Origin: Nepenthes gracilis
Taxonomy: Eukaryota > Streptophyta > Magnoliopsida > Caryophyllales > Nepenthaceae
NCBI GenBank assembly: GCA_033239525.1
Contig: BSYO01000022.1
Location: forward strand, 14,890,923-14,954,922
Direction: 5' to 3'
DNA length: 64,000 nucleotides
Under the pieces are notes generated by a model. The model did no database searches and was not told the DNA's origin. It saw only the letters and a program-made list of their open reading frames with translations. Within the stretch, counting starts at the first letter, position 1. Every line of letters starts with the position of its first letter. Made by a program: the position numbers and the translations under genes. Of the stretch, positions 1-10,388 are shown piece by piece.

Positions 1-826
1 TAATCGAAAAAAACCCTCCGAGCTTCAACGGCCAAGGAAGCAATGCACTATGAAAATCAACTTACAGACCGGGTGGTAACGACGTGCTAACCTAGCCGAC
101 TTACTTCCATCTTGTGATCCCTACCAATGAACTCCTTAGATTTGTCCGCGGCAACGGAACCGGACGCCTTCCAGTCTTCACGTCGATCTTCCCTCTTGGG
201 CTACTTGAATTGCCGAACACGATTGAATCTCCTTCTTCACGAACCAATGTCTCCAACGAAGGCAGAAGGCAGTGTTTTAATAGTTAATGTAAGGTGATGA
301 GAAAACTTATTTGAACATGAAGATCAATCTTGTGACTTTAGATTTTCTCAAGAGGAGCAATATCAATGGAGTATAAGAAACTTTCTTCTCAAAAGAGGCA
401 CGAACTTGGACTGTCAAAAATCCTTAGGGTTTCAAAAATATAAGCCAAGTATTTATAGATGGCTCAAAATTTACATTTAAAAACTTGCCCGTTGCATCGG
501 CGCTCGAGCACAGCTCGAGCAAGCAGCGGGGGCACAGAGGGTTTCCAGAGAAACCCTACGTGCGCTCGAGCCCGGGGAGGTGCACAGTGAGCGGGCTCCA
601 TTCTAGTTTTTGGGCTCGAGCAGGTATCGAGCGCACGGCGAGCAGGAACCATTCTGTTTTTTAGGATCGAGCGGCTAGCGAGCGCACGAAGGGGGCGGAG
701 GCTTTGGATGGGCTCGAGCGACTGGAGGGCGGAACCGACAGAACGGACTCGACAACCCACAATCCAACATCGATACAATAATACATATGATTACGGAATA
801 TGCCAATTAGACAAATGTCTCTAACA
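1..826 (-). repeat. 3' LTR of the Sirevirus (incomplete)
   Basis: Positions 1-826 repeat 8509-9320 almost throughout, including the GCTCGAGC-rich block at about 500-725. On the minus strand the LTR opens with TGTTAGAGACA at 826, next to the polypurine tract. A TATA box (CTATAAAT, minus) lies at 451-458, downstream of the CTCGAG cluster. About 94 bp of the LTR end lie beyond the window, judged from the alignment with the 5' copy. Confidence 0.92.
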
Positions 827-840
827 ATCTCCCCCTTTGG
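827..840 (-). promoter_or_regulatory. Polypurine tract of the Sirevirus
   Basis: Minus-strand CCAAAGGGGGAGAT directly precedes the LTR start TGTTAG, the usual plus-strand primer position for this lineage. Confidence 0.85.
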
Positions 841-1253
841 CAATTCCGTGACAGAACTCAGAAAGTAAATAAATACAAGTGAATCACGGGTTCAGACACC
901 ACTGAGATAGAACCCGGTACATAAAAATCTACGCCTAGTGAGATATAAAAAAAATATAAAAGAAACTACACTACTACTGCTGTGTCGATGTAGTGACAGC
1001 TGCGTCAGTGTAACAGAGTTATATGGTCAAGCAGGGTTAGTACCAACAATACATAGTATAATAGAATAGAAGAAAGGAGAACAACATGCAATAGTAGGAA
1101 CAAGATTAAGATACAGACAGCACTAAAGTGTAACAGAAAAAGTAGATAACATAAATAGCAAGTCAATAGATAACATGAATAGCAAGTCTCCCCCTAACAG
1201 AAATAAGTACATCTTGCCTAAGCTCCCCCTATCAGCATGCATCAAAAGAAACC
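841..1253 (-). other. 3' noncoding region with extra polypurine-like tracts
   Basis: No supported ORF. On the minus strand GGGGGAG purine tracts recur at about 1187-1197, 1221-1231 and 1258-1270, in addition to the tract at the LTR border. Multiplied PPT-like motifs before the 3' LTR are a known feature of Sireviruses. Confidence 0.6.
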
Positions 1254-1503
1254 TAGAGCTCCCCCTTTTTGTCACGAAGAGCCAAAGAGAGGGGATCACT
1301 TAGAAGCGGAAGAATCGCCGGGGGTGGAAGGCCATAATGTCGCTTCCAGCGCCGAAGCTCAGCCTCCTAGGTAGCCAAACGAGCATCCAACCCCTCAAAA
1401 CTAGGAAGTAGGTGTGACTGGAGCTGAGATTGGGAAGCAAGAATCCGCTCTTGGGAGGAATACAGATGCTCAAAACGGTCAACAAGATGAGACATCTGAC
1501 CCA
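1254..1503 (-). pseudogene. Frameshifted C-terminal coiled-coil tail of the env-position ORF
   Basis: Immediately past the stop of the 319-codon ORF, another minus-strand frame reads a heptad-like segment starting MGQMSHLVDRFEHLYSSQE and ending DPLSLALRDKKGEL at about 1254. One in-frame TAG interrupts it where CAG (Gln) would be expected. This looks like the original C-terminus, displaced by a one-base indel near 1505-1560. The coding part ends inside one of the GGGGGAG tracts, which explains the KKGEL ending. Coiled coil is inferred by eye. Confidence 0.55.
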
Positions 1504-2463
1504 TCAGAGCGGCGGAGGAAGAGGTGGAGTGCCGATGTAGAGCAGACGGTCCTGACCCGATGGGTCAAGGAATGAGGAAGTAGAGCCAGAGGGGCCGTCG
1601 TTCGGCTGAGGAGGAGGCACGTCAGGGAGAGGTTTATCGAACAGCTCCCGGGGATTGGTAGCAAAGCGATGTGCGTGGGACCGACTCTGAGCAAAGGTGG
1701 TGGAAGTGATGGGACGGCCGAGTTGGAGATGAGGAAAATCAGAGAAGGGGTGACCGAGCCCAACAAGCAACCGCTGAATGAGGCACCCGTGTGGAAGGTT
1801 GTCCTCTTTATAGCCGTTGAAGTGGAAAATAATGTGAGTGATGAAGTGAGACGGTAAATCAATCGGCTGACCACTCAAGAGAGCATACAAAAATAAGGCT
1901 TTCTCCTGGGGAATGGATGAGAAGTGGGAAATAGGAAACAGGTTCATGAGTATGATATGGCTCACGACCAGACGCCGAGGGGAGAGGTAGGAGGTTTGGA
2001 AAGCTCTACCATTCCACTCCAGAGGGGCACCATGGAGAAAAGTAGCATGAGGCTGAGAGAACGAAGAGTAAGGGTAGGTCGGGTTTTCCACTCGAGGGAG
2101 ACTAATAACACGTGCAAGAATATCGACAGTAATGTAAAGGCATGCCCCCCGCACGAAAGTGGAGAAGGAATCGTAATAAATCGCATGAATATTGTAGTAA
2201 AACTCTTGAATAAGAATGAGCAACGGAGCAACCAAACCTGTGAGGACCGGCGCCCAACTACGGTCAGTGAAGACAGAGGAGATAGAAGGATCAACAGAGT
2301 CAAGGCGGACTTCTCGTTCATGGGAGAGTTGGCGATGTGACATGTGGGTGGTAAATAGAGTCTCGGCCTCGGGACTGATAAATCGATCAGGAACGGAGAT
2401 CCCACTGGGCCGAGAGCATTTGCCACTTGACTTACGTGACATAGACTTTCTTGGAGCTGACAT
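1504..2463 (-). CDS. Env-position extra ORF of the Sirevirus (putative plant transposon protein type)
   Basis: A 319-codon ORF lies between RNase H and the 3' LTR, in the same sense as gag-pol. The N-terminus is short and basic, rich in Ser, Lys and Arg. Residues about 50-250 resemble the plant-specific 'putative plant transposon protein' domain found in LTR-retrotransposon extra ORFs, with a QEFYYNIHA-like motif followed by a VRG motif. The C-terminus is proline-rich (PPPQPNDG, PPLPPPL) and probably shortened by a frameshift. I see no signal peptide or convincing membrane span, so envelope function is not supported; position alone gives the env label. The ATG at 2463 is the first codon after a perfect pyrimidine-AG splice acceptor, so this start is preferred. 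Function unknown. Confidence 0.7.
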   Translation of the reverse strand: MSAPRKSMSRKSSGKCSRPSGISVPDRFISPEAETLFTTHMSHRQLSHEREVRLDSVDPSISSVFTDRSWAPVLTGLVAPLLILIQEFYYNIHAIYYDSFSTFVRGACLYITVDILARVISLPRVENPTYPYSSFSQPHATFLHGAPLEWNGRAFQTSYLSPRRLVVSHIILMNLFPISHFSSIPQEKALFLYALLSGQPIDLPSHFITHIIFHFNGYKEDNLPHGCLIQRLLVGLGHPFSDFPHLQLGRPITSTTFAQSRSHAHRFATNPRELFDKPLPDVPPPQPNDGPSGSTSSFLDPSGQDRLLYIGTPPLPPPL

Positions 2464-3063
2464 CTGAAAAAAATAAGGACACTACAATTAAAAAGTATTG
2501 AGTCTGCGGTCAGCATCCCCCTTGGGCTTAGTTGAATATGTGTATAGATAAATATATATATATAATTTGGAATTAGATAGTGGCTGAGTGGATATGGGAA
2601 GTCGGGAACGTGAATCCTGAAGCCGTGCACAGTGGCGGGTTCAGCCGCTCACCTGTTGTCGGCGGCGCGAAGATTCACGGACGGCGCAAGGCAAACGGCA
2701 AGACGCATGGGAATGCAGCGCCAGAGGCCACCGGAGCACCACCTCCTACACCCACGGTGCCGGCCAATTGTGACAACAGGGAGGAGCACCCACACGGTGA
2801 ATGGAAATGCCCGGCCTGTGGTGTGGGAGAAGACATCAGAAACGCCATGAAAGGCCGTGGGCAAAGGACACCGAGGACTCACGGAGTCCATGGACTATGC
2901 TCAAAATCCACGCAAGAACCGGTGGATTTAGAGGAAGGAGGTGAGCAATTGGTAACCCATGAAGTCAGCTAACCAAAAAAAATGAAAAAAACGGGGCCAA
3001 CACCACCATGAACGGCAGCTGCAAAAGTAAACCAAAAACAGAGAGGGACGAGTGAGGATTTAC
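2464..3063 (-). other. Predicted intron (600 bp) upstream of the env-position ORF
   Basis: On the minus strand a donor CTCAAG|GTAAATCC ends an exon at 3064. An acceptor with a T-rich tract, TTATTTTTTTCAG, ends at 2464, exactly before the ATG at 2463. The intron is 600 bp. Short ORFs inside it have no recognisable domain. Splicing is inferred from the signals, not shown. Confidence 0.6.
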
Positions 3064-3290
3064 CTTGAGAACACCCGCAATGGAGAAGAAGGAGGGTAGA
3101 TCTGGCCAATCTGGTGGTGAGTGAGAGGGAGAGAGACGGTCGACGCAAGGAGAGGGTAAAAGCAGCAAAGAACGTGAGGGTTGTGGGCGAAACACGCTGC
3201 GCGCTGGATGATAAAGGTAGGCAGCGGGTGCTCGAGCCCACAGCTGGCGAGCACAGAGATGCGCCTTTTTCTTATATATATAAAGTGAAG
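3064..3290 (-). promoter_or_regulatory. Internal promoter and first noncoding exon for the env-position ORF
   Basis: Right after the RNase H stop (3294) the minus strand has a strong TATA box, TTTATATATATAA (3272-3284). A roughly 180-nt pyrimidine-rich leader containing one GCTCGAGC palindrome (about 3231-3238) and CTCTCTCCCTCTCACTCACC-type sequence follows, ending at the splice donor at 3064. The layout resembles the promoter-leader-donor module inside the LTRs of the other elements in the window, suggesting a second, subgenomic transcript. Confidence 0.55.
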
Positions 3291-3293
3291 GAG

Positions 3294-4240
3294 TCATTCA
3301 TCGGGTGGTGAGCACACTCCGATGACAGTTCTCAAAAATTCAAACCACACACTGTCTAAGGGTTTGGTGAGGATATCGGCCGGTTGATATTCGGTTGGAG
3401 TGTGTGTAAGTGATATGACTCGAGTTTCCACAAGCTCACGAATGAAATGATACCGAAGATCGATATGTTTGGTACGAGAATGTTTGACAGGATTTTTAGA
3501 AATATTTATTGCACTAGTATTGTCACAGTAAATCTGCATAGTATCCTGGACAATACCATAGTCAAGAAGCATTTGTTTCATCCATATGAGTTTTGTGCAA
3601 CAGCTGCCCGTGGCAATGTATTCGGCTTCAACCGTAGATAATGAAATACAGTTTTGTTTCTTACTCAGCCAGGCCACCAGGTTGGAGCCGACATAAAAAC
3701 ACCCACCAGAGGTGGTCTTTCGATCCTCAAAATTTTCGGCCCAATCAGCATCAGAATATCCGGCTAAAGCAAAATTTGATTCGTTAGAGAAGAGAATCCC
3801 AAAATCAAACGTCCCGTTGATATATCAAATAATACGCTTAACAACACTTAAATAGGACTATTTTGCATTAGATTGATAACTGGCGCAGACACTGACACTA
3901 AATGCAATGTCGGGTTGGCTAGCTGTCAAATACAAGAGACTACCGATCATGCTTGTATACAGAGAGGGATCGACACTCTTGCCTGCAGGATCACGATCCA
4001 ACTTAGAGGAGGTGCTCATGGGAGATTGAGTATGTTTAGAGTTATCAAGATTGAAGCATCTGACAAGGTCCTTGGCATATTTGGCTTGGGAAATGATGGT
4101 ACCGTGAGGGAGTTGCCGAATTTGCAAGCCAAGGAAGTATGTAAGTTCTCCGATCATACTCATTTCGAATTCTGAGGCCATACATTTTGCAAAGGAATGA
4201 GCACGGGAGTCTACAGTAGCGCCAAAGACGATGTCATCAA
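3294..4240 (-). pseudogene. copia pol, RT C-terminal part and RNase H
   Basis: The minus strand encodes the second half of copia RT (a FVDD catalytic motif just after 4240, then GELTYFLGLQI at 4100-4180) and then RNase H (AWLSKKQNCISLSTVEAEY; DNTSAI; SRTKHIDLRYHFIRE). The reading breaks at a run of six T directly before FVDD, a one-base frameshift, and again between 3858 and 3677, where stops occur. The last segment (3294-3677) is an open 127-codon frame with its natural stop. The RNase H Glu of EAEY and Asp of CDN are present. Confidence 0.88.
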
Positions 4241-5935
4241 CAAAAAACTTGGGCTACCAACATACATTTGTCAGATATTTGGACAAATAGAGTTTTATCA
4301 ACACTCCCTCGAACAAAACCATGATCATTAAGATACGATGTAAGACGTTTGTACCAAGCTCTGGGAGCTTGCTTAAGGCCGTACAGAGCCTTCTTGAGTT
4401 TGTACACATGATCTGGAAATGTAGGATTCACAAAACCTTTTGGTTGTTCAACATAGACCTTTTCTTGTATGAACCCATTTAGGAATACACTTTTGACATC
4501 CATTTGGTATAATTTAAAACCCATGGTACACGCAACAGATAGAAGAATACGAATAGACTCAAGACGAGCTACAGGGACAAATGTCTCGTCATAGTCAATG
4601 CCTTCTACCTGAGTATATCCTTGAGCAACAAGGCGAGCTTTATTTTGGGTGATATTCTCATTTTCATCGGTTTTATTTTTGAATATCCACTTGGTCCCAA
4701 TGACATTTGTATGGGTAGGACGGGGAACCAAGGTCCAAACATCATTTCTCACAAACTGATTTAGTTCCTTATGCATGGCATTTGTCCAGCACTCATTGAG
4801 TAAGGCCTCTTCAACCTTTTTTGGTTCGATGTGAGAGACGTAACAGGTATAAGTGAGCTGATTCAGAATACGACGACGTAGCCTCATACCTTCATTAACA
4901 TCGCCTATCATTAGGTCCTTTGGATGATTAAGCTTAACCCTAGAAGAAGGTTCCTTTGTAAGAATGACGGTAGGAGTTACTTGCTCAATGTTAGGAAAGG
5001 ATAAGTTGGGTAAGGAGTCATCATGATCATCTTCTTTATTAGAACAATCAGTGCTTTCAGGATGGTCATGAGGAGTGTCATTCACAATAACATTTATGGA
5101 TTCCATAACCGTTTGAGTGCGCAAATTAAAGACTTGATAGGCTCGACTAGTTAGGGAATATCCCAAGAATATTCCTTCATTATTTTTTGAGTCGAACTTC
5201 CCTAAGTTTTTCCTATCACATAGAATAAAACACTGACAGCCGAAGATATGGAAATACTTAGCATTTGGTTTCTTTCCTTTCCAAAGTTCATAAGGGGTTG
5301 TTTCTGTCCCAGGTCTTAGGTAGACCCTGTTGATTATGTGACAAGCCGTGTTCACAGCTTCATCCCAGAAGTGCATGGCAATATTTTTACATTGCATCAT
5401 TGTTTTAACCATTTCTTGAATAACCCGATTTTTGCGTTCAACAATCCTGTTTTGTTGAGGGGTGATGGGTGAAGAAAATTCATGGTGAATTTCCTCATCA
5501 TTACAAAATGTTTCAAAATTTGAATTCTCAAACTCTTTGCCATGGTCACTTTGAATTCTAATGATAGAAGTGCCTTTTTCATTAGCAATCTTTTACATAA
5601 AATTTTTACGTAGTCAAATGTGTCAAATTTTTCTCGAATAAGATCTATCACGAATACCTAGAATAATCATCGACAACAACTAAAATGTACTTTTTACCAC
5701 CTAAATCTTCAGTTCTAGAAGGTCCCATAAGATCCATATGAATTAGTTCAAGAGGTCGAGATGTGTGGATGTCACTATGAGATGAGTGACTTGTTCGAAT
5801 TTGTTTTCCTAATTGACAAGGACCACATACATGATGTTTTACATTTGACAGTTTAGGCAGCCCTTTAACACAACTCTTCTTCAAAATTTTTGATAAGCTT
5901 TTAAAATTTAGGTGGCCAAGGCGTTGATGCCACAA
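4237..5935 (-). pseudogene. copia pol, GAG-pre-integrase, integrase and RT N-terminal part
   Basis: From 5935 downward: the HHCC zinc domain of the pre-integrase (WHQRLGHLNF ... CGPCQLGKQ), the first integrase Asp (HMDLMGP), then SDHGKEF and NRIVERKNR in shifted frames, giving the D-D-E triad. These are followed by the integrase C-terminus (FGCQCFILCDRK) and RT start (TKWIFKNKTDENENI, ARLVAQGYTQ, YQMDVKSVFLNG with the first RT Asp, ALYGLKQAPRAWY). Frameshifts near 5648 and 5590 split integrase over three frames. From 5412 to 4237 the frame is open for 391 codons. Confidence 0.9.
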
Positions 5936-6064
5936 TTATGTGGTGTCAATTTTAGCAGATTTGCATTCAAGAATGTTGTTTGGCTCAATACTATAAAGAT
6001 TGTCAGGAGTCCTCTTTCCCTCTAAAACAATTGAGCCATTTGTGTCATAGATGGAACATTTATC

Positions 6065-6330
6065 TTAAAAAAAACGAACCTCAAAGTTGTCATCATAAAA
6101 TTGACTAATACTCGGGAAGTTAGATTTTAACTCTGATACATACAATACATCACAGGGCTTCGAGAGACCAAAAATATATATCAAGCCTCGACCAAGAATA
6201 GGGGCTCTTGAGTCATCACTAAAGACAATCGTCCCATCAGGATGGTCTGACATTGAGGAGAACATGGCTTTATTTCCACACATGTGTCTAGAGCATTAAC
6301 TATCCAAGTACCACAAAGATTGATTTTGAG
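6065..6330 (-). pseudogene. copia protease remnant, active site interrupted by a stop
   Basis: The minus strand reads WYLDS, then a TAA where the Gly of the DSG active site should stand, then CSRHMCGNKAMF and an open frame to 6065 (FSDDSRAPILGRG). The catalytic Asp-Ser remain but the motif is broken. A further stop near 6065 and another near 5938 separate it from the integrase part in the same frame. Confidence 0.75.
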
Positions 6331-6445
6331 CTTTTCAGGCTATGTGAGCAACATGGCAATGATATGTTTTTGAAGAATTTTTCAGCTCACTTTTTTTTAC
6401 CCAAAATTTTCTCCCCGAATTAACTTTCTAATTTAACCTTTTTAC

Positions 6446-8254
6446 TTATTCATTCAATTGCTGAATGTGATCAACAAGTTTATTTATTTTTAGCAATTGT
6501 CTTTGGTTGTACAGAATATTCATGGTGTAGCACCGAGGATGAATGTGACCAACTTTTTCACACGAATGACAGGTAGGCACAAATTTTGATTTGGAAGAAT
6601 TGTTCATAGATCTTTGATTGAAATTTGTAGAGGCCTTGAAAGTGTTTGATGATTTGTTCATGACCTTTTGATTATGTGGAATAGGCAAATGAGTTGAGCC
6701 AAATCTTTTCTCCACACGTTGAGGCACTGTCTTAATAACTTTGGGAGTGGTAATACTTTTGAGTGGAGGTTTTGTAGCGGGAACATATATAGTTTTAGGT
6801 TGTGGACCATGTTGGGAGATTTTCTCAACGTATCCCAAACCCTTTTTATTTCCAACCACTTTTCCAATTCCCAACATATGATCAAGTTTTTGGGTTTCAC
6901 TTAAGAATTTTTTCAGATCGTTCTTAGTGTTCTCAAGCTCCACTTCTAGAGTCTTAATTTTAGTGATTAAGGAGTTATTTTTTACTTCCAGATCATGACG
7001 AATAATAGTGGCACCCTTCAATTTTGTTGCAACTTCATCCTTTTCTCTTTCCAGGTTGATGAGTTTATTATTTAAACTTTTATTTATTTTCTTTACTTTC
7101 AAACATTTCCTAAAAAGTTTATCATATGCTTCTTGAAGTCCATCAAAATCACTATTAGATTTTTCATGAGAAGAATCTGACTGTTCGGGAGGTGCACTAG
7201 TGGCTTCGTCACCACTGATTATAGATGTCTTGAATGCCATATAATTTACTTCATCATCTTCGGAGGATTGTTCATTATGATTTGTATCATCTTCATCATC
7301 CGTTAGAGACATATTTAAAGCTTTTCCTTTTTGATGCTTAAAATTTGGGCACTCAGTCCGGATATGATCGAAACCGGAACATTCATGGCATTGGATTCCT
7401 TGAGATTTCTTATTTTTAACATATTTTGTTCCCTTTTTATCCTTTTTGAATGGAGTGAAAGACAGATCAGTTCCTTTGGAAGGTTGTTTGCGGTTCTTAT
7501 TTTTAAAAATTTTCTTAAAATTTTTTACGAATAGAGCAAAATTCTCATCACTACATGATTCATCGTCTGAGTGACGATCTTTCTCTTCCATTACTGTTTT
7601 CAGAGAAATTGATTTGTTTCTTTTGGATTGGGGAAGAGTGTGCTCATACGTTTGAAGGGACCCTATAAGTTCTTCTATTTTCAACTTATCTAAATCTTTG
7701 CTTTCTTCAATGACAGTAACTTTAGGTCCAAAACGTTCAGGCAAAGATCAAAGAACTTTTCGGATAATTCTATTTTCAGGAATACGTTCTCCTGAATTGA
7801 ATGTAGAATTCACAATGTCGTTCAATTTAGCATAGAATTCATCAAAAGTCTCATCATCTTTCATTCGTATTTCTTCAAACTTAGTGGTGAGTATTTGTAA
7901 TTTTGAATTTTTAACTAGTTTTGTGCCTTCGTGAGTAATTTCAAGAATGTCCCAAGCTTCTTCTGATTTTTCACACATAGAGATGCGTTTAAATTCTTTG
8001 GAAAAAATATCCATAAAAATAGCATGTAACCCCTTACTATTCCAATTACATGCATCAAGTTCATCTTTAATCCATAAAGATAAAACTTTTGGTTCGTTAC
8101 CAGTTAAACTTGTGGGAGGAGTCCACCCGATTTGGGTACTAGCCCAAACTTGTTCATCCATTGATTTTAAAAATGTTCTCATACGTAATTTCCAGTATGT
8201 ATAATTGCTCCCATCAAAATAGGGAGGAACGGACAGTGATTGACTATAATGCAT
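6446..8254 (-). pseudogene. Sirevirus gag (one nonsense mutation)
   Basis: One minus-strand frame of about 602 codons runs from ATG 8254 to 6446, interrupted only by a TGA at 7748-7750, where CGA (Arg) fits the context KVL-R-SLPERF. The N-terminus carries the UBN2/DUF4219-like gag domain (PYFDGSNYTYWKLRMRTFL). The middle has a CCHC knuckle (CHECSGFDHIRTEC) and a long coiled coil (about residues 290-370). A second knuckle (CHSCEKVGHIHPRC) lies near the end. Gag would form the particle and bind RNA. It is separated from protease by stops, so the element is dead as it stands. Confidence 0.88.
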
Positions 8255-8400
8255 CTAGATCGGGGTCGTGGATCGGGGTGAGTCTCTGATTGTCAACTAA
8301 AAAGCACTTTTTGTGCTAATGTGAACAATCAAGTTTCGACCCCGATAAATATAGCGAAAGCAATAGATAATAAATATCCAATATACGTAAAGGATATTTA

Positions 8401-8413
8401 GTTCTAGATACCA
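8401..8413 (-). promoter_or_regulatory. Primer binding site of the Sirevirus
   Basis: Minus-strand TGGTATCTAGAAC follows the LTR end by one or two bases and resembles the initiator-Met tRNA site TGGTATCAGAGC. The 8255-8400 stretch between it and the gag ATG is the noncoding leader, with no feature seen. Confidence 0.65.
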
Positions 8414-8414
8414 A

Positions 8415-9320
8415 TGATACTAACAATTATGCAAAGTATAAATAAACATCAGCAGTAATAAAAAGACATGATTTTTTGGTGACGAAGGGAAAACTCGATA
8501 TCCACGGTAATCGAGAAAAATCCTCCGGGCTTTAACGGCTAGGGAAGCAATGCACTATGAAAATCAACTTACAGACCGGGTGGTAACGACGCGCTAACCT
8601 GGCCGACTTACTCCCATCTTGTGATCCCTACCAAGGAACTCCTTAGATTTGCCTGCGGCAACGGAACCGGACACCTTCGGTCTTCACGTTAATCTTCCCT
8701 CTTGGGCCACTTGAATTGCTGAACACAATCGAGTCTCATTCTTCACGAACCAACGTCTCCAACGAAGGCAGAAGGTAGTGTTATAATGGTTAATGTAAGG
8801 TGATGAGAGAACTTATTTAAACATGAAGATCAATCTTGTAACTTTAGGTTTTCTTAAGAGGAGCAATATCAATGGAGCATAAGAAACTTTCTTCTCAAAA
8901 GAGGCACAAACTTGGTCTGTCAAGAATCCTTAGAGTTTCGAAAATATAAGCCAAGTATTTATGGAGAGCTAAAAATTTACATTTAAAAACTTGCCCGTTG
9001 CACCGGCGCTCGAGCGCGCGGCAGGCGCACAAAGGGTTTCCAGAGAAACCTTGCATGCGCTCGAGCGCAGGGAGTCACACAGTGAGCGGGCACCATTTTG
9101 GTTTTTGGGCTCGAGCGGGTATCGAGGGAACGACGAGCGGGGACTATTCTGTTTTTTAGGGTCGAGCGGCTAGTGAGCGCACGAAGGGGGTGGAGGCTTT
9201 GGATGGGCTCGAGCGACTGGAGGGCAGAATGGACAGAACGGACTCGACAACCCACAATCTGACATCGATAAATAATACATATGGTCACGGAATATGCCAA
9301 TTAAACAAATGTCTCTAACA
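8415..9320 (-). repeat. 5' LTR of the Sirevirus
   Basis: 906 bp, TG...CA bounded on the minus strand (TGTTAGAGACA at 9320; end ...TATCA at 8415). It repeats 1-826, including the CTCGAG-rich block (about 9005-9235) and the TATA box region near 8957-8964. Its outer edge is the junction with the gypsy LTR at 9321. Confidence 0.9.
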
Positions 9321-10292
9321 GATTTAATCACCTATTTTACATTGTGGTCTTTCCTCCGATTATTATCTTTCCTTTGAACTGAAGCCTTTTCACAAATCAA
9401 TTTGGGTGCATGGGTATCACAATGCATAGGAAGGATTCGAATTCCCTATCATATTAGGCAATTTCCACTTCGGAGGCCGTCCGGAACATATTTCTTTGCA
9501 ACCGAGCACAAACATGTAATTTGGGGACTTACAATTAGACATAAACAATTAGACATTATTTCATAATAATTCAATTGGGTGGAAGCATGCAAAATTCCCA
9601 TTTAAGCTCGAGTGAATAGTAACAAGGGCAATTTAGAGCTTCCGGACGCTGTAAACGGGTCAAAACTTGTGAGATCGAACATCCGATCAATATATATGCA
9701 TAATGAGGACGTGCTAATTCATAAATTGGGGTTAATTTAACATTTAAACCGAGGAAAATGGGGAATCCTGAATTTGGGGCATGGTTAGGGTTTGGCAGAG
9801 CCAAACTGAGCAAATCGGAGAGGGATTCGGACAATAAACTTTCTAACTTGCTCGTCCCAATCTACAACCTTTCTAACTTGCTTGCCGGCAGATTTGAACT
9901 CGTTGGCCTCGATCTCTCCCTTCTCTCTCTTATTTGGCACACTCTCTCTCTCTAAAATGGAGCGAGGCTTGCGAAAAATGAAATTTGCGAAAGCAGGTTG
10001 CCGTTATCAAGCGCCAGGCGAGCGTGCAGCGGGCACGGACATTCTACCTTCACCTGCTCGAGCGCATAGATAGCGAGCAGTGGGCGCGGCCAAATTTTTT
10101 TTTGGTGCCTCCTGCTGCGCTCGAATGCACAGCAAACACGCACTTGCTGGGCAGCACACCAACATCAACAATCCGATTTTTCCCTCAACTTTTACTTCCG
10201 ATACATTATCCTTTGCATACATTACACCTAGTTTTGATTATTGTTATATTAATTACCTCCTAATTATTATATTATGGGTTCGGGATCTCACA
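9321..10292 (-). repeat. 3' LTR fragment of the minus-strand gypsy
   Basis: It matches about 17010-18117 with one indel: roughly 130 bp around 17545-17670 of the 5' LTR, including the splice donor, is missing here near 9833. On the minus strand it begins TGTGAGATCCCGAACCC at 10292. The rest of the LTR should lie left of the Sirevirus, outside the window. Confidence 0.85.
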
Positions 10293-10310
10293 ACTGTTCC
10301 TCACTTATAA
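10293..10310 (-). promoter_or_regulatory. Polypurine tract region of the minus-strand gypsy
   Basis: Minus-strand AAGTGAGGAACAGT precedes the LTR start. The upstream AATTTCGAGGATGAAATTT-type sequence is characteristic of this chromovirus group. 10311-10388 is short 3' noncoding sequence. Confidence 0.65.
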
Positions 10311-10388
10311 AAATTTCATCCTCGAAATTTAATGAATCTAAGGAACAATTAAAACTTATGTTCCTTGGAAGAGATTGGGATACTTCTC

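Larger units (their letters stand above)
1..9320 (-). mobile_element. Sirevirus-type Ty1/copia retrotransposon, left end outside window
   Basis: Read on the minus strand the order is 5' LTR (8415-9320), primer binding site, gag with two zinc knuckles, protease, integrase, reverse transcriptase, RNase H, an extra ORF in the env position, polypurine tract, 3' LTR (1-826, cut by the window edge). PR-IN-RT-RH order defines copia. The long gag with coiled coil, the extra 3' ORF and the repeated GGGGGAG tracts are typical of Sireviruses. The element is decayed: one stop in gag, stops and frameshifts in pol. Its 5' LTR end at 9320 abuts sequence that matches the interior of the 5' LTR of the gypsy element at 15919-18117, so it inserted into that element's other LTR. 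The left target duplication is outside the window. Confidence 0.9.

Noticed and set aside
1669..2467. Plus-strand ORFs opposite the env-position ORF
   Set aside because: Shadows of the minus-strand ORF, which has domain similarity, splice acceptor and element orientation in its favour.
2965..3297. Protein-coding ORF of 110 codons downstream of RNase H
   Set aside because: Low-complexity Pro/Ser/Leu sequence from a pyrimidine-rich leader lying between a TATA box and a splice donor; better explained as a noncoding exon plus intron.
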